A stretch of DNA of 64,000 nt from an uncultured Ferrimonas sp. GTDB taxonomy: Bacteria; Pseudomonadota; Gammaproteobacteria; Enterobacterales; Shewanellaceae. The translations under genes and the position numbers were made by a program. Below, in pieces: positions 17,172 through 26,603 of this stretch. The notes under the pieces were generated by a model. It saw only the letters and a list, made by a program, of their open reading frames with translations, ran no database searches and was not told the DNA's origin. Numbering within the stretch: position 1 is the stretch's first letter; every line of letters begins with the position of its first letter. The stretch spans positions 40,180 to 104,179 of the forward strand of contig NZ_CANLCI010000014.1 of the NCBI RefSeq assembly GCF_947489035.1, given 5' to 3'.

Positions 17172-19169
17172 ATGTCGTCCCGTAAAGAGTTAGCTAATGC
17201 CATTCGTGCGTTGTCCATGGATGCTGTGCAAAAAGCCAAATCTGGTCACCCAGGTGCCCCTATGGGCATGGCTGATATCGCTGAAGTATTATGGCGCGAT
17301 TTCTTAAAGCACAACCCTGCCAACCCAGAATGGGCAGATCGTGACCGCTTTATTTTGTCTAACGGCCACGGCTCCATGCTGATCTACTCCTTGCTGCACC
17401 TGAGCGGCTACGATCTGTCGATTGAAGATCTGAAGCAGTTCCGTCAGTTGCACTCTCGCACCCCAGGTCACCCTGAGTACGGCTACGCGCCGGGCATCGA
17501 AACCACCACTGGCCCATTAGGTCAGGGCATCACCAACGGCGTTGGTATGGCGCTGGCGGAAAAGATCCTAGGCGAGCAATTTAACCGCCCAGGCCACGAT
17601 GTGGTTGATCACAACACCTACGTCTTTATGGGCGACGGTTGTTTGATGGAAGGGATCTCCCACGAAGCCTGTTCTTTGGCCGGTACCTTAGGTCTGGGCA
17701 AACTGGTGGCATTTTGGGATGACAACGGCATCTCCATCGATGGCGAAGTAGAAGGTTGGTTCTCTGACGATACCCCGAAGCGTTTTGAAGCTTACGGCTG
17801 GCACGTTATCCCTGCGGTAGACGGCCACGACGCCGATGCCATCAAGGCGGCAATTGTGGCTGCGAAAGCGGAAACCAACAAGCCAACCCTGATCTGCACC
17901 AAAACCGTGATCGGTTACGGTTCGCCAAACAAGTCTGGCTCCCACGATTGTCACGGTGCCCCACTGGGTGACGAAGAGATCGCGGCAGCCCGTGACTTCT
18001 TGGGCTGGCCACACGCCCCGTTTGACGTTCCTGCCAACGTATACGAAGCGTGGGACGGCAAAGCCAAAGGCGCGGAAGTAGAAAGCGCTTGGGACCAAAA
18101 GTTTGCGGCTTACGCGGCGGAATTCCCAGAGCTGGCGGCTGAGCTGCAGCGTCGTTTGGCCGGTGACATGCCTGCTAACTGGGAAGCGCACGTTGAAGGT
18201 TACATCGCGGATCTGCAAGCGAACGCCAACAAAGTTGCAACCCGTAAAGCATCACAAGACTGCCTGAATGCCTTTGGCCCTGTGCTGCCAGAACTGCTGG
18301 GTGGCTCTGCCGATCTGACCCCATCGAACCTGACCAACTGGTCTGGCTCTAAGTCAGTAACCGCGGAAGACGCCTCTGGTAACTACCTGCACTACGGTGT
18401 TCGTGAGTTCGGCATGAGCGCCATCATGAACGGCATCACCTTGCACGGTGGCTTTAAGGCTTACGGTGCCACCTTCCTGATGTTTATGGAATACGCGCGC
18501 AACGCAATCCGCATGGCCGCGCTGATGAAGCAACCGACCATCTTTGTGTACACCCACGATTCCATCGGTTTGGGTGAAGATGGCCCGACTCACCAGCCAG
18601 TTGAGCAGGTGGCATCCTTACGCATGACCCCGAATGCCAGCACTTGGCGCCCTTGTGATGCGGTTGAATCTGCGGTTGCATGGCGTCACGCGGTCGAGCG
18701 CAAAGATGGCCCGACCTCGCTGATCTTCTCCCGTCAGGGGTTGGCCCCAATGCCACGTGATGAGCAGACCTTGGCTAACGTAGCGAAGGGCGGTTATGTC
18801 CTGAAAGACAGCGCCGGCAAGCCAGAGCTGATCTTGATCGCGACAGGGTCTGAAGTTGAGCTGGTTATGGCAGCCGCAGAGCAGTTAGAAGCGCAAGGCA
18901 AAGCGGTACGAGTGGTATCGATGCCTGCCACTGACGTATTCGACAGCCAAGATGCCGCTTACCGTGAATCGGTACTGCCTTCTGACGTAACCTCACGGGT
19001 TGCGGTTGAAGCGTTGATTGCGGATTACTGGTACAAGTACGTTGGTTTAGACGGCCGCGTTATCGGCATGACCACCTTCGGTGAGTCAGCGCCAGCGCCA
19101 GAGCTGTTCAAGCTGTTTGGCTTTACCGTTGAAAACGTGGTTGAAACCTCGCTGCAACTGCTGGACTAA
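17172..19169 (+). CDS. tkt: Transketolase
   Basis: Transketolase moves two-carbon units between sugar phosphates in the pentose phosphate pathway with thiamine diphosphate. The 665-residue protein matches E. coli TktA throughout. The start is [29 protein letters not shown] is near residue 24, the ThDP-binding GDG motif is MGDGCLMEG, and the pyrimidine-binding region contains [21 protein letters not shown] six bases upstream supports ATG 17172; the frame is open upstream, but that part has no family match. In Shewanella-type genomes tkt is often followed by epd-pgk-fba, which are not adjacent here. Confidence 0.97.
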   Translation: MSSRKELANAIRALSMDAVQKAKSGHPGAPMGMADIAEVLWRDFLKHNPANPEWADRDRFILSNGHGSMLIYSLLHLSGYDLSIEDLKQFRQLHSRTPGHPEYGYAPGIETTTGPLGQGITNGVGMALAEKILGEQFNRPGHDVVDHNTYVFMGDGCLMEGISHEACSLAGTLGLGKLVAFWDDNGISIDGEVEGWFSDDTPKRFEAYGWHVIPAVDGHDADAIKAAIVAAKAETNKPTLICTKTVIGYGSPNKSGSHDCHGAPLGDEEIAAARDFLGWPHAPFDVPANVYEAWDGKAKGAEVESAWDQKFAAYAAEFPELAAELQRRLAGDMPANWEAHVEGYIADLQANANKVATRKASQDCLNAFGPVLPELLGGSADLTPSNLTNWSGSKSVTAEDASGNYLHYGVREFGMSAIMNGITLHGGFKAYGATFLMFMEYARNAIRMAALMKQPTIFVYTHDSIGLGEDGPTHQPVEQVASLRMTPNASTWRPCDAVESAVAWRHAVERKDGPTSLIFSRQGLAPMPRDEQTLANVAKGGYVLKDSAGKPELILIATGSEVELVMAAAEQLEAQGKAVRVVSMPATDVFDSQDAAYRESVLPSDVTSRVAVEALIADYWYKYVGLDGRVIGMTTFGESAPAPELFKLFGFTVENVVETSLQLLD

Positions 19170-19195
19170 CATTACGGTTCGAGCATTTGCTTGCT

Positions 19196-19233
19196 AAAAA
19201 CACCTCAAACCTCTGGTTTGGGGTGTTTTTTTT
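19196..19233 (+). terminator. tkt terminator
   Basis: CACCTCAAACC and GGTTTGGGGTG pair with one G-U, preceded by A5 and followed by T8. It lies 27 bp after the tkt stop. Confidence 0.9.
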
Positions 19234-19291
19234 CGCCTTGAAGATCGCCTAGCGGTATATTGTCGCCACCCCATCTTGCTGTGTTGTTGCC

Positions 19292-20536
19292 GTGCCTAGC
19301 CTCGATCGTTTTTTCCTCTTCTTGTTGATGCTGTTTGCTGCCGCGATTGCGGTGCCAATGCAGTGGCCATTGCCGCCGCAGATCGCCGCAATGTTACCGA
19401 TGATGCCGTGGGCAGTGATGGCCGCCGCCCTGTTGTTAAGCCAGATCTACCAGCAAGGGCGAATGGGCTTTGTGGTGTTGTTGTCGATGGGGAACTTTGG
19501 CGTAGCCAGCTACCTGCAGCAGGCACTGGGGGGCAGCAACATCAATGCAGACGTGCAACTGGGGTATTGGCTGTGGGGCTTAACGGCGCCGCTCTTGCTG
19601 CTGTTATTTGCGCTACTGCCTTCGCGTTTGGTGTTTCACCCGCGGGCATGGGGTCACTGGTTGCTGCTGTTAACGGTGGTGTTTGCGGCGGGGTTACTGT
19701 GGCAACAATCGGCCCTCTTGGCGCCGCTGTCGCCGTGGCTGCAAACACGACAGTTGCCGCTGTTCTCGTGGTCGCCCGCGCCGTTGCTGTTATTAGCATT
19801 GCAGCTGATCGTAACCCTGATCTGTTGGATCCGTTATTTGCAGACGAAAAGCCACGATGGCGTGGCGGTTGCCTTAGCGCAGGTGGCGTTGCTGCTGTCG
19901 AGTTTGTGGATCGGTGAAGCCCAGCAGTTGGCGTTATTGGCTACCTGCTTAGCCTCGGCCCAGCTGTTGTTGGTGCTTGGCCTTGGCCATCAATTGGCGT
20001 TTATTGATGAGTTGACCGCCATTCCTGGCCGCCGAGCACTGAACATGGCGTTGGCCCGATTAGGGCGGCGCTATACCTTGGCGATGCTGGATATTGATCA
20101 CTTCAAAAAGTTTAACGATACCCACGGTCACGATGTGGGCGATGAGGTGCTGCAAATGGTGGCCCAACGGCTGACCTTGGTAACTCATGGCGGCAAGGTG
20201 TATCGCTATGGCGGCGAGGAGTTCACGGTGCTGTTTTCCGGCAAGCAACCGGCGCAAGTAAAGGCAGCCCTAGAGGCGGTGCGACAAGACATCGCCGATT
20301 ACCCTTTTGTGGTGCGCAGTGCCAAACGTAAGGGGGCGGATCTGCAGCAGGGAAGGGGGCAGCGTGGTGAGGGCGGCGGCAAAACCGTCCAGGTGACCAT
20401 CAGCCTTGGGGTGGCCAATCGCACCAGCAACCGCACCGACACGGATGCGGTGCTAAAAGCGGCAGATAAGGCGTTATACGTCGCGAAGAAGGCGGGGCGA
20501 AACTGTTTGCGGATCGCCCCCAAAGCGCAAGATTAG
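19292..20536 (+). CDS. Membrane diguanylate cyclase (GGDEF)
   Basis: A 414-residue inner-membrane protein starting with GTG. Residues 1-235 form about six to eight hydrophobic helices, and the GGDEF domain follows (about 240-410). The active-site motif is GGEEF (307-311), competent in known cyclases, with the metal-binding DIDHFKKFNDTHGHDVGD upstream. The RxxD inhibitory site is missing: the equivalent residues are THGG. A Gly/Gln/Arg-rich stretch (about 345-365, ADLQQGRGQRGEGGG) interrupts the domain before the VTISLGVA strand. It probably makes c-di-GMP without feedback inhibition. The gene ends by overlapping the convergent gene by 4 bp. Confidence 0.85.
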   Translation: MPSLDRFFLFLLMLFAAAIAVPMQWPLPPQIAAMLPMMPWAVMAAALLLSQIYQQGRMGFVVLLSMGNFGVASYLQQALGGSNINADVQLGYWLWGLTAPLLLLLFALLPSRLVFHPRAWGHWLLLLTVVFAAGLLWQQSALLAPLSPWLQTRQLPLFSWSPAPLLLLALQLIVTLICWIRYLQTKSHDGVAVALAQVALLLSSLWIGEAQQLALLATCLASAQLLLVLGLGHQLAFIDELTAIPGRRALNMALARLGRRYTLAMLDIDHFKKFNDTHGHDVGDEVLQMVAQRLTLVTHGGKVYRYGGEEFTVLFSGKQPAQVKAALEAVRQDIADYPFVVRSAKRKGADLQQGRGQRGEGGGKTVQVTISLGVANRTSNRTDTDAVLKAADKALYVAKKAGRNCLRIAPKAQD

Positions 20537-21006
20537 CTGCGGCTGCCTAACTTTACTTGGCTGTCGTCGATAAACCACAACGCTTCGTTGCGACGACGAC
20601 CAATGATTAAGGCTTGCTCGGCGGCAAACAGAAACGCTTTCCAGTTGCGTAACAAGGTGCCGTAGCGGGTTTCAATGATGTGTTCGGCGTCGTAACAGAC
20701 ATACACAACGGTTTGCGGATCCCAATTGAGGTGTTCAGCCAGTGCCGTAGGCAGCTGTTGCTCGTCGCTGTCAAAGGCAAGCTCCCAGTTTGCTTGGCCG
20801 CTCCAGCGTTTGCTGTCACTCAGCCAATCCGATGCTTCTAATCGCTCTAGATCCACCGCTTCACGGCTGATGTCCCGTTGCCATACTTGGTTGGCAAAAT
20901 TGGTGGTCATCGGCTTAATGGTGGCTTGGTCGGCCTCGCTGATGGCCATGTCGGCACGCTGGTAAACCCAGTGCAGCGGGTAGTCTTGCAGATCGATGTA
21001 GTTCAT
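20533..21006 (-). CDS. DUF2947-like protein
   Basis: A 157-residue soluble protein rich in Trp and acidic residues. The pattern MNYIDLQDYPLHWVYQ, ATIKPMTT, WSGQANWE, YVCYDAEHIIETRYGTLLRNWKAFLF and a final ALWFIDDSQVKLG resembles the uncharacterised DUF2947 family of Vibrio and Shewanella (from memory). No catalytic motif is visible. It converges on the diguanylate cyclase gene with a 4-bp overlap. Function unknown. Confidence 0.6.
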   Translation of the reverse strand: MNYIDLQDYPLHWVYQRADMAISEADQATIKPMTTNFANQVWQRDISREAVDLERLEASDWLSDSKRWSGQANWELAFDSDEQQLPTALAEHLNWDPQTVVYVCYDAEHIIETRYGTLLRNWKAFLFAAEQALIIGRRRNEALWFIDDSQVKLGSRS

Positions 21007-21116
21007 CTAAAAACGGCTCTAGAAAGTGAGGCGCCTACTTTAGCAGATTGAAAACCGCTTCTCAGTGTTTGCTGCAGTCAGTATGCTTACGGGCTACGCA
21101 ATAATTAGGAGTAACT

Positions 21117-21548
21117 ATGGCAATCTGGAAGCAAACGATCGATTTAGCCAGCTTGAACCGTCTTGGTGACGGCTCGTTGGTGCAGCATCTTGGCATGGAA
21201 GTGATCGGCTTTGATGATAACTCGATGTCGATGAGCATGCCGGTAGACAGCCGCACTCATCAACCGTTCGGATTGTTGCATGGTGGTGCCAGTGTGGCGC
21301 TGGCGGAAAGCGTCGGCTCGATTGCGGCTAACTATTGTGTCCCAGAGGGCTACTATTGTGTGGGCCTTGATATTAATGCCAACCATGTGCGCGCCGTGCG
21401 TAGCGGCACCGTGATTGCCACGGCCACGGCTACCCACATTGGGGCCACCACTCAGGTGTGGCAAATCGACATCAAAGATCAACGCGAGCGATTGGTGTGC
21501 ACCAGTCGCCTAACCATGGCGGTATTGCGCCATAAAGGAACCAAGTGA
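21117..21548 (+). CDS. menI: Hotdog-fold acyl-CoA thioesterase, MenI/YdiI type
   Basis: A 143-residue hotdog thioesterase very like E. coli YdiI/MenI, which hydrolyses 1,4-dihydroxy-2-naphthoyl-CoA in menaquinone synthesis. Shared signatures are PVDSRTHQPFGLLHGGASVALAES-type sequence (about 44-67) with the catalytic Glu in LAESVGS, then GLDINANHVR (about 83-92) and VWQIDI. AGGAG lies eight bases ahead of the ATG. The next gene starts in its stop codon (ATGA). No other men genes are here, so a broader thioesterase role remains possible. Confidence 0.85.
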   Translation: MAIWKQTIDLASLNRLGDGSLVQHLGMEVIGFDDNSMSMSMPVDSRTHQPFGLLHGGASVALAESVGSIAANYCVPEGYYCVGLDINANHVRAVRSGTVIATATATHIGATTQVWQIDIKDQRERLVCTSRLTMAVLRHKGTK

Positions 21549-21784
21549 AACTGTCCTTTTCCCAAGGCACGTTAATTGCCAACCCCCACGAGTTGATGGT
21601 GCGATTAGAAGGGCCCGCTCGGATCAGCTTTCAGGCGGCGGCTGACAACATTCAGCTGGTCGGCATTGCCAATGTGGTGACGGGCTTTGGTGGCGGCGTG
21701 AGCTGGTCGTTGCAACTGGATGATGAAAGCCAATTAACGGCATTGGCGCAAGAACTTGGGCTTGAGATCAAAGCGGCAAGGTAG
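21545..21784 (+). CDS. Small DUF3389-like protein
   Basis: A 79-residue protein, translationally coupled to menI by ATGA. The sequence MKLSFSQGTLIANPHELMVRL, then ISFQAAADNIQLVG and GGVSWSLQLDDESQL, resembles the small uncharacterised DUF3389 family of Vibrio and relatives (from memory). It is predicted mostly beta-strand and cytoplasmic. No function is known. Coupling to the thioesterase is the only clue. Confidence 0.6.
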   Translation: MKLSFSQGTLIANPHELMVRLEGPARISFQAAADNIQLVGIANVVTGFGGGVSWSLQLDDESQLTALAQELGLEIKAAR

Positions 21785-21814
21785 TGGCCTGCATGGGCAT
21801 TCGCCAGCAAAGCA

Positions 21815-21838
21815 AACGGCAGCCATTCGGCTGCCGTT
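21815..21838. terminator. Hairpin between convergent genes
   Basis: AACGGCAGCC and GGCTGCCGTT pair perfectly around ATTC, with a possible outer stem CCAGCAA/TTGCTGG. The T-run is weak on either strand. It sits between the DUF3389 gene and yfjD. Confidence 0.6.
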
Positions 21839-21865
21839 GCTGGTTTAGACGGTCGTGATGGGGCG

Positions 21866-23128
21866 TTAATCTTTCTTAACGCGCACCATTTTGACCATGT
21901 TCTCGGCCACTTCCATCACTTCGATGGTGTGACCCTGCACCTGCAAGCTGGTGCCTGGCGCGGGGATATCCTCAAGCTGCTCTAGGATTAAGCCGTTTAA
22001 GGTTTTCGGGCCATCGGTCGGTAAGGCCCACGAGGTTTCGCGGTTGAAATCGCGCAGGGTGATCGAGGCATCCACTTTTAAGACGCCGCTGCCCTCTTCG
22101 GTGATGTCTTCACTTGGCGGCGTTTGCAAGCCGGTAGTGAAGTCGCCCACGATCTCTTCCAGAATGTCTTCTAAGGTCACCAACCCTTGAATGTCACCGT
22201 ATTCATCCACCACCACGCCCATGCGTTCTTTCGCGCTTTGGAACTTCAGCAGTTGTACGTTCAGCGGGGTGCCCTCAGGGATAAAGTACAGCTCCTCCAC
22301 CGCCCGCAGCAGGGTCGATTTGTCCAGCTCACCCTGTTCCCGGGTCATCAGTCGCAACACATCAGACAGGTGCATCATCCCCACCACATCATCGATGTTG
22401 TCGCGGTACAGCAGTACGCGGCTATGGGGGCTGCGGGTTAACTGCTTGAGGATGCTTTTGTAGTCGTTGTTGATGTCGATGGCGTACAGCTCGGCGCGGG
22501 GGATCATAATGTCTTCCACCGTCACCTTCTCCAGATCCAAAATCGACACCAGCATCTCGCGGTGACGACGGGGGATCATCGCGCCCGCTTCATGCACCAC
22601 GCTACGCAGTTCTTCGGCTGAAAGGTTATCGCCACTGCCGTGTTGGGTTTTTACCCCAAACAGCATCAAGATGGCGTTGCTGAACATGTTCACTAGCCAC
22701 ACAAAGGGGTAGAACAGGGTCATCAACGGACGCAGGATGATGGAGTTCGGGAACGCCAGTTTTTCAGGGTGTAGGGCCGCTAAGGTTTTGGGGGTCACTT
22801 CGGCAAAAATCAGCACGACCATGGTCAGAGCACCGGTCGCGATGGCGATGCCCCAGTCGCCAAACAGGCGCTGACCCACCACGGTGGCGATGGCCGACGC
22901 CAAAATATTCACTAAGTTGTTGCCGATCAGGATCAGGCCAATCAGTCGATCTGGGCGTTGCAGCAGGGCATCGGCACGCTTAGCCCCAGGATGGCCGTTT
23001 TGGGCCATATGCCGCAAACGGTAACGATTCAGCGACATCATCGCGGTTTCGGTACCGGAGAAAAAGGCAGAGATTAAGATAAGTAGGGTGAGAGTCAGCA
23101 GTAGTGTGCTGGTGGATATGTCGTCCAA
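21866..23128 (-). CDS. yfjD: CNNM/CorC family transporter-associated protein
   Basis: A 420-residue membrane protein of the CNNM/CorC (HlyC) family. It has an N-terminal CNNM domain with about four membrane segments (1-180; FFSGTETAMMSLNRYR is the family mark), a CBS pair (about 205-335; VEDIMIPRAELYAID and VVVDEYGDIQGLVTLEDILEEIVGD) and a C-terminal CorC_HlyC domain. The family is linked to magnesium or cobalt efflux and divalent-cation balance. ypjD and divergent ffh upstream match the E. coli yfjD-ypjD-ffh arrangement, which supports the name. Confidence 0.9.
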   Translation of the reverse strand: MDDISTSTLLLTLTLLILISAFFSGTETAMMSLNRYRLRHMAQNGHPGAKRADALLQRPDRLIGLILIGNNLVNILASAIATVVGQRLFGDWGIAIATGALTMVVLIFAEVTPKTLAALHPEKLAFPNSIILRPLMTLFYPFVWLVNMFSNAILMLFGVKTQHGSGDNLSAEELRSVVHEAGAMIPRRHREMLVSILDLEKVTVEDIMIPRAELYAIDINNDYKSILKQLTRSPHSRVLLYRDNIDDVVGMMHLSDVLRLMTREQGELDKSTLLRAVEELYFIPEGTPLNVQLLKFQSAKERMGVVVDEYGDIQGLVTLEDILEEIVGDFTTGLQTPPSEDITEEGSGVLKVDASITLRDFNRETSWALPTDGPKTLNGLILEQLEDIPAPGTSLQVQGHTIEVMEVAENMVKMVRVKKD

Positions 23129-23172
23129 TTAAGGGATCTCTTAATACTGATAGAGCGCTAATGAAACGGTGC

Positions 23173-23206
23173 GCGGCCCCTGCTGTCAAGCAAAAGCAGG
23201 GGCCGC
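23173..23206 (-). terminator. Strong hairpin between ypjD and yfjD
   Basis: GCGGCCCCTGCT and AGCAGGGGCCGC form a perfect 12-bp stem with a 10-base loop. There is no T-run on the minus strand, so it may be a weak terminator, an mRNA-stabilising structure or a processing site. Confidence 0.5.
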
Positions 23207-23212
23207 TACGAC

Positions 23213-24001
23213 TTAAGTTAAAATCAGCTCTTTAACTACGCGGCTACCGAAGTAGGCCAAGGTCAGCAATCCGGCACCGGTAAAGGTGTAGCCAACGGCG
23301 GTGCGAACTCGCACACCACGCAGGTGATGCTGTGCCAGCATCGCGGCGTAGACCAGCCATGCCAGCATCGACAAGATGGCCTTATGGCCGCGGCCATCGC
23401 CTAAGAAGTTATCTAAGAAGCCCCAACCGGTGAGCAACGCCACGGTCAGCAGCGTAAAGCCAATCCAGATAAAGTGGTACAGCTGCTTTTCTACCGTTAA
23501 TAGCGGTGGCATTGGGCTGTTGAGCATTAACTGACGATCTTTGAGCTTGCGGTTGATGCTTTGCAGTTGCAATGCGTACAGCGCCGCTAGCAATAAGACT
23601 GCGTAAGCCAGCAACGAGATCAAGACGTGCGACCATACCGCCGGCTTGGTTTCAAAGTTGGTGATGTACTCAGGGGGAAGCAACCACAACCCCGCCACCG
23701 ACAGCGCTGCCAATGAGTACACCGCTGGCGCAATGATGATCACCTTCAGTCGTGGCAACATCACCGTTACCGACAGCGTGATCAGCCAGATCAGCAATGA
23801 TGAGGTGTTGGTTAGGCTGAAGTTCTGTCCTTGCTGCACAAAGATGGCGTCGGTCAGTACCAAGCCGTGCAGGGCGACAGCAACCCCAGCCACTATGGTG
23901 GATTTAACCCGATCTGGCCCGTCTGGGTGCAGTAGGCGGGAAGCCACCAACGACAAAACCACGACGTATCCTAGGATCGCCGGAATGGACAGAAACTCCA
24001 T
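23213..24001 (-). CDS. ypjD: Cytochrome c assembly (CcsA/HemX-like) membrane protein
   Basis: A 262-residue polytopic membrane protein with about eight helices, of the CcmF/CcsA/HemX-like superfamily. The family Trp/His region is seen as KPAVWSHVLISLLAYAVLLLAALYAL (about 121-146) and the later His in FIWIGF/HKAILSMLAW. It may handle haem, but E. coli YpjD has no settled role. The ATG at 24001, preceded by AAGGGA, gives the family length; an upstream in-frame ATG at 24052 adds 17 residues without support. It is divergent from ffh, as in E. coli. Confidence 0.85.
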   Translation of the reverse strand: MEFLSIPAILGYVVVLSLVASRLLHPDGPDRVKSTIVAGVAVALHGLVLTDAIFVQQGQNFSLTNTSSLLIWLITLSVTVMLPRLKVIIIAPAVYSLAALSVAGLWLLPPEYITNFETKPAVWSHVLISLLAYAVLLLAALYALQLQSINRKLKDRQLMLNSPMPPLLTVEKQLYHFIWIGFTLLTVALLTGWGFLDNFLGDGRGHKAILSMLAWLVYAAMLAQHHLRGVRVRTAVGYTFTGAGLLTLAYFGSRVVKELILT

Positions 24002-24192
24002 GATTTCCCTTAAATTGAACAATAGTGCGTGTTGAACTGAGGGGACGCACACAACCTCGTGCTGGTTAGCATACCACGGGGCTTTGGCTGCGGGCAGCGC
24101 CCACCATCGCCCAGTTGTGATCCAAGTGGCATTGTCATGGTTTCAGTTGGCCACTGCATATAATGTGCTGCACGGGAGCCGGTGCGCTTCGA

Positions 24193-24221
24193 TTGGTTTA
24201 GTGCGCGGGGATCGCTATAAT
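24193..24221 (+). promoter_or_regulatory. ffh promoter
   Basis: TTGGTT (24193-24198), a 17-bp spacer and TATAAT (24216-24221), 37 bp ahead of the ffh start. Confidence 0.75.
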
Positions 24222-24258
24222 GGCGGCCTATTTCGAATTTAAGTGGTAAAGCAAGGCG

Positions 24259-25626
24259 ATGTTTAACAACCTATCCGAGCGTTTAAACCAGACGCTAAAA
24301 AACATCAGCGGTCGCGGTCGTCTAACCGAAGACAATATTAAGGACACCCTACGCGAAGTGCGTATGGCGCTGTTGGAAGCGGATGTTGCCTTGCCAGTTG
24401 TGCGCGAATTTATCAAAAGCGTGCGCGAGCGTGCGGTTGGCGCAGAAGTAAATAAGAGCCTGTCTCCCGGCCAAGTGTTCGTCAAAATCGTCCAGTCAGA
24501 GCTGGAAAAGGCGATGGGCGAAGCCAACGAAGCATTAGATCTTTCCTGTCAGCCACCGGCCGTGGTGATGATGGCGGGTCTGCAAGGTGCCGGTAAAACC
24601 ACCTCGGTGGCAAAACTGGCCAAGCACCTAAAAGAGAAACACAAGAAAAAGGTGTTGGTGGTTTCGGCCGACGTATACCGTCCAGCGGCGATCAAGCAGC
24701 TGGAGACCTTGGCCGGTGAAGTGGGCGTTGAGTTCCACCCGTCTGACATCTCGCAAAAGCCGGTTGCTATTGCGAATGGCGCCATCGACTTCGCTAAGAA
24801 GCAGTTTTTCGATGTGGTGATTGTCGATACCGCCGGCCGCTTGCACGTTGATAGCGACATGATGGACGAGATCATCGCGTTGCACGCGGCGATCAACCCA
24901 GTAGAAACCCTGTTTACCGTTGATTCCATGACCGGTCAGGATGCGGCTAACACGGCCAAAGCATTTAACGATGCGCTGCCATTAACCGGGGTGATCCTGA
25001 CCAAGGTGGATGGGGATGCCCGTGGTGGTGCCGCGCTGTCGATTCGCCACATTACTGGCAAGCCAATTAAGTTCTTGGGTGTGGGTGAAAAGACCGACGC
25101 CTTAGAACCGTTCCACCCGGATCGCGTTGCCTCCCGCATTTTAGGCATGGGCGACGTGTTGTCGTTGATTGAGCAAGTCGAAGCCAAGGTTGATAAAGAC
25201 CAAGCGCAGAAACTGGCGAAGAAGATCCAAAAAGGCCAAGGCTTTGACCTCACCGATTTTCGCGATCAGCTGCAACAGATGAAGAACATGGGTGGCATGA
25301 TGGGCATGCTGGATAAGTTGCCCGGCATGAGCAACCTGCCGCCAGAGGCGTTAGCGCAGGTGCAAGACGATAAGCTGACCAAACAGATGGAAGCGATCAT
25401 CAACTCAATGACCCCCAAAGAGCGTACGCGCCCAGAGATCATCAAAGGTGGCCGGAAGAAGCGCATTGCCGCAGGCTCGGGTACCAGCATCCAAGAGGTC
25501 AACAAGCTGCTGAAGCAGTTTACCCAGATGCAAAAGATGATGAAGAAGATGAAAGGCGGCGGCATGAAGAAAATGATGCGTGGCATGGGCGGCATGATGC
25601 CACCAGGCATGAAGATGCCGCGCTAA
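24259..25626 (+). CDS. ffh: Signal recognition particle GTPase
   Basis: Ffh binds 4.5S RNA and targets nascent membrane proteins to FtsY and SecYEG. The 455-residue protein has the N domain (1-90), the G domain with P-loop GLQGAGKTT (107-115), VDTAGR and TKVDGDARGG, and the methionine-rich M domain (about 300-455) with runs such as MKNMGGMMGMLDKLPGM and the basic, Met-rich tail KKMMRGMGGMMPPGMKMPR. All are normal for the family. Confidence 0.97.
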   Translation: MFNNLSERLNQTLKNISGRGRLTEDNIKDTLREVRMALLEADVALPVVREFIKSVRERAVGAEVNKSLSPGQVFVKIVQSELEKAMGEANEALDLSCQPPAVVMMAGLQGAGKTTSVAKLAKHLKEKHKKKVLVVSADVYRPAAIKQLETLAGEVGVEFHPSDISQKPVAIANGAIDFAKKQFFDVVIVDTAGRLHVDSDMMDEIIALHAAINPVETLFTVDSMTGQDAANTAKAFNDALPLTGVILTKVDGDARGGAALSIRHITGKPIKFLGVGEKTDALEPFHPDRVASRILGMGDVLSLIEQVEAKVDKDQAQKLAKKIQKGQGFDLTDFRDQLQQMKNMGGMMGMLDKLPGMSNLPPEALAQVQDDKLTKQMEAIINSMTPKERTRPEIIKGGRKKRIAAGSGTSIQEVNKLLKQFTQMQKMMKKMKGGGMKKMMRGMGGMMPPGMKMPR

Positions 25627-25636
25627 CGGATCCTCT

Positions 25637-25670
25637 GCCAAAAACGACAACTATAATTGCGTTTTTTGGC
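25637..25670 (+). terminator. ffh terminator
   Basis: GCCAAAAACG pairs with CGTTTTTTGGC around an AT-rich loop of 13 bases, 10 bp after the ffh stop. Confidence 0.6.
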
Positions 25671-25689
25671 CATTAAATCGCCCGCGACC

Positions 25690-25717
25690 TTGCATTGAGC
25701 TTAAGTTCAGGTAGAAT
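25690..25717 (+). promoter_or_regulatory. Promoter of the rpsP operon
   Basis: TTGCAT (25690-25695), a 16-bp spacer and TAGAAT (25712-25717), followed by a GC-rich discriminator CGCGGGG typical of ribosomal promoters under ppGpp control. Confidence 0.75.
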
Positions 25718-25733
25718 CGCGGGGCTTTCTACC

Positions 25734-25761
25734 TTGGGGCCATTTTGGCCCCAATTTTATT
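25734..25761 (+). terminator. Terminator-type hairpin in the rpsP leader (candidate attenuator)
   Basis: TTGGGGCC and GGCCCCAA pair perfectly around ATTTT and are followed by TTTTATT. It lies between the rpsP promoter and the rpsP start, so any transcript from that promoter must pass it. Confidence 0.7.
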
Positions 25762-25784
25762 CACCATTAGAGGATGTAAACCGT

Positions 25785-26036
25785 ATGGTAACCATTCGTT
25801 TGGCTCGTGGCGGCGCAAAAAAGCGTCCATTCTACTCAGTAGTAGTAGCGGATTCCCGTAACGCTCGTGACGGCCGTTTCATTGAAAAAGTGGGTTTCTT
25901 CAACCCTGTAGCTCAAGGTCAATCTGAGAAGCTGCGTTTAGACCTGGACCGTGTTGAGCACTGGATCGGTCAAGGCGCGTCAGTTTCTGACCGTGTAGCT
26001 ACCCTGATCAAAGACGCTCGCAAAGCGACTGCTTAA
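25785..26036 (+). CDS. rpsP: 30S ribosomal protein S16
   Basis: S16 is an assembly and structural protein of the 30S subunit. The 83-residue sequence starts [20 protein letters not shown] and contains [16 protein letters not shown], both typical. The frame is open to 25695, but the upstream part lies in the promoter and leader; ATG 25785 with AGAGGATG upstream is the real start. It is first in rpsP-rimM-trmD-rplS. Confidence 0.98.
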   Translation: MVTIRLARGGAKKRPFYSVVVADSRNARDGRFIEKVGFFNPVAQGQSEKLRLDLDRVEHWIGQGASVSDRVATLIKDARKATA

Positions 26037-26059
26037 TCAGGTAGTAGGTAGGGCAACTG

Positions 26060-26590
26060 ATGACCAACACTCGTGAAATGATCGTAGTCGGCAAGCTTGG
26101 CTCCGCCTACGGGATCCGCGGTTGGCTGAAAGTAACGGCCTTTACCGACGAGCAAGAAGGTATTTTTGCTTACTCACCTTGGGTTATTGATATCCAAGGC
26201 ACCAAGCGTGAAATCAAGGTGCTGGAATGGCGCCGACACGGCAGCGGTGTAGTGTGTCGCTTAGATGGGGTCGATGACCGCAACGACGCAGAACGCTTAA
26301 CCAACGCAGAGATTTCCATTGGTACTGAACAGCTGCAAACACTGCCAGAGGACGAGTTCTATTGGCGTGATCTGGTTGGCTGTGAAGTGGTAAACACCCA
26401 AGGCTACAACATGGGCGCAGTTTCTGGCTTGCTGGAAACCGGTTCCAATGATGTGCTGGAAGTGAAAGCCAAGAGTAACGATGCCTTTGGCAAACGTGAA
26501 CGTTTGATTCCGTTTGTCACTGGTCAATTCGTCCTTGAGGTCGATTTGGCTGGAAAACAAATTAAAGTCGATTGGGACCCAAGTTTCTGA
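26060..26590 (+). CDS. rimM: Ribosome maturation factor RimM
   Basis: RimM helps assemble the 3' (head) domain of the 30S subunit and binds S19. The 176-residue protein has the N-terminal RimM barrel ([18 protein letters not shown], about 9-26) and the C-terminal PRC-type barrel ([17 protein letters not shown], about 98-114), ending in IKVDWDPSF. It follows rpsP by 23 bp and precedes trmD by 13 bp. Confidence 0.97.
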   Translation: MTNTREMIVVGKLGSAYGIRGWLKVTAFTDEQEGIFAYSPWVIDIQGTKREIKVLEWRRHGSGVVCRLDGVDDRNDAERLTNAEISIGTEQLQTLPEDEFYWRDLVGCEVVNTQGYNMGAVSGLLETGSNDVLEVKAKSNDAFGKRERLIPFVTGQFVLEVDLAGKQIKVDWDPSF

Positions 26591-26603
26591 GCAGGAGCTT
26601 CCT

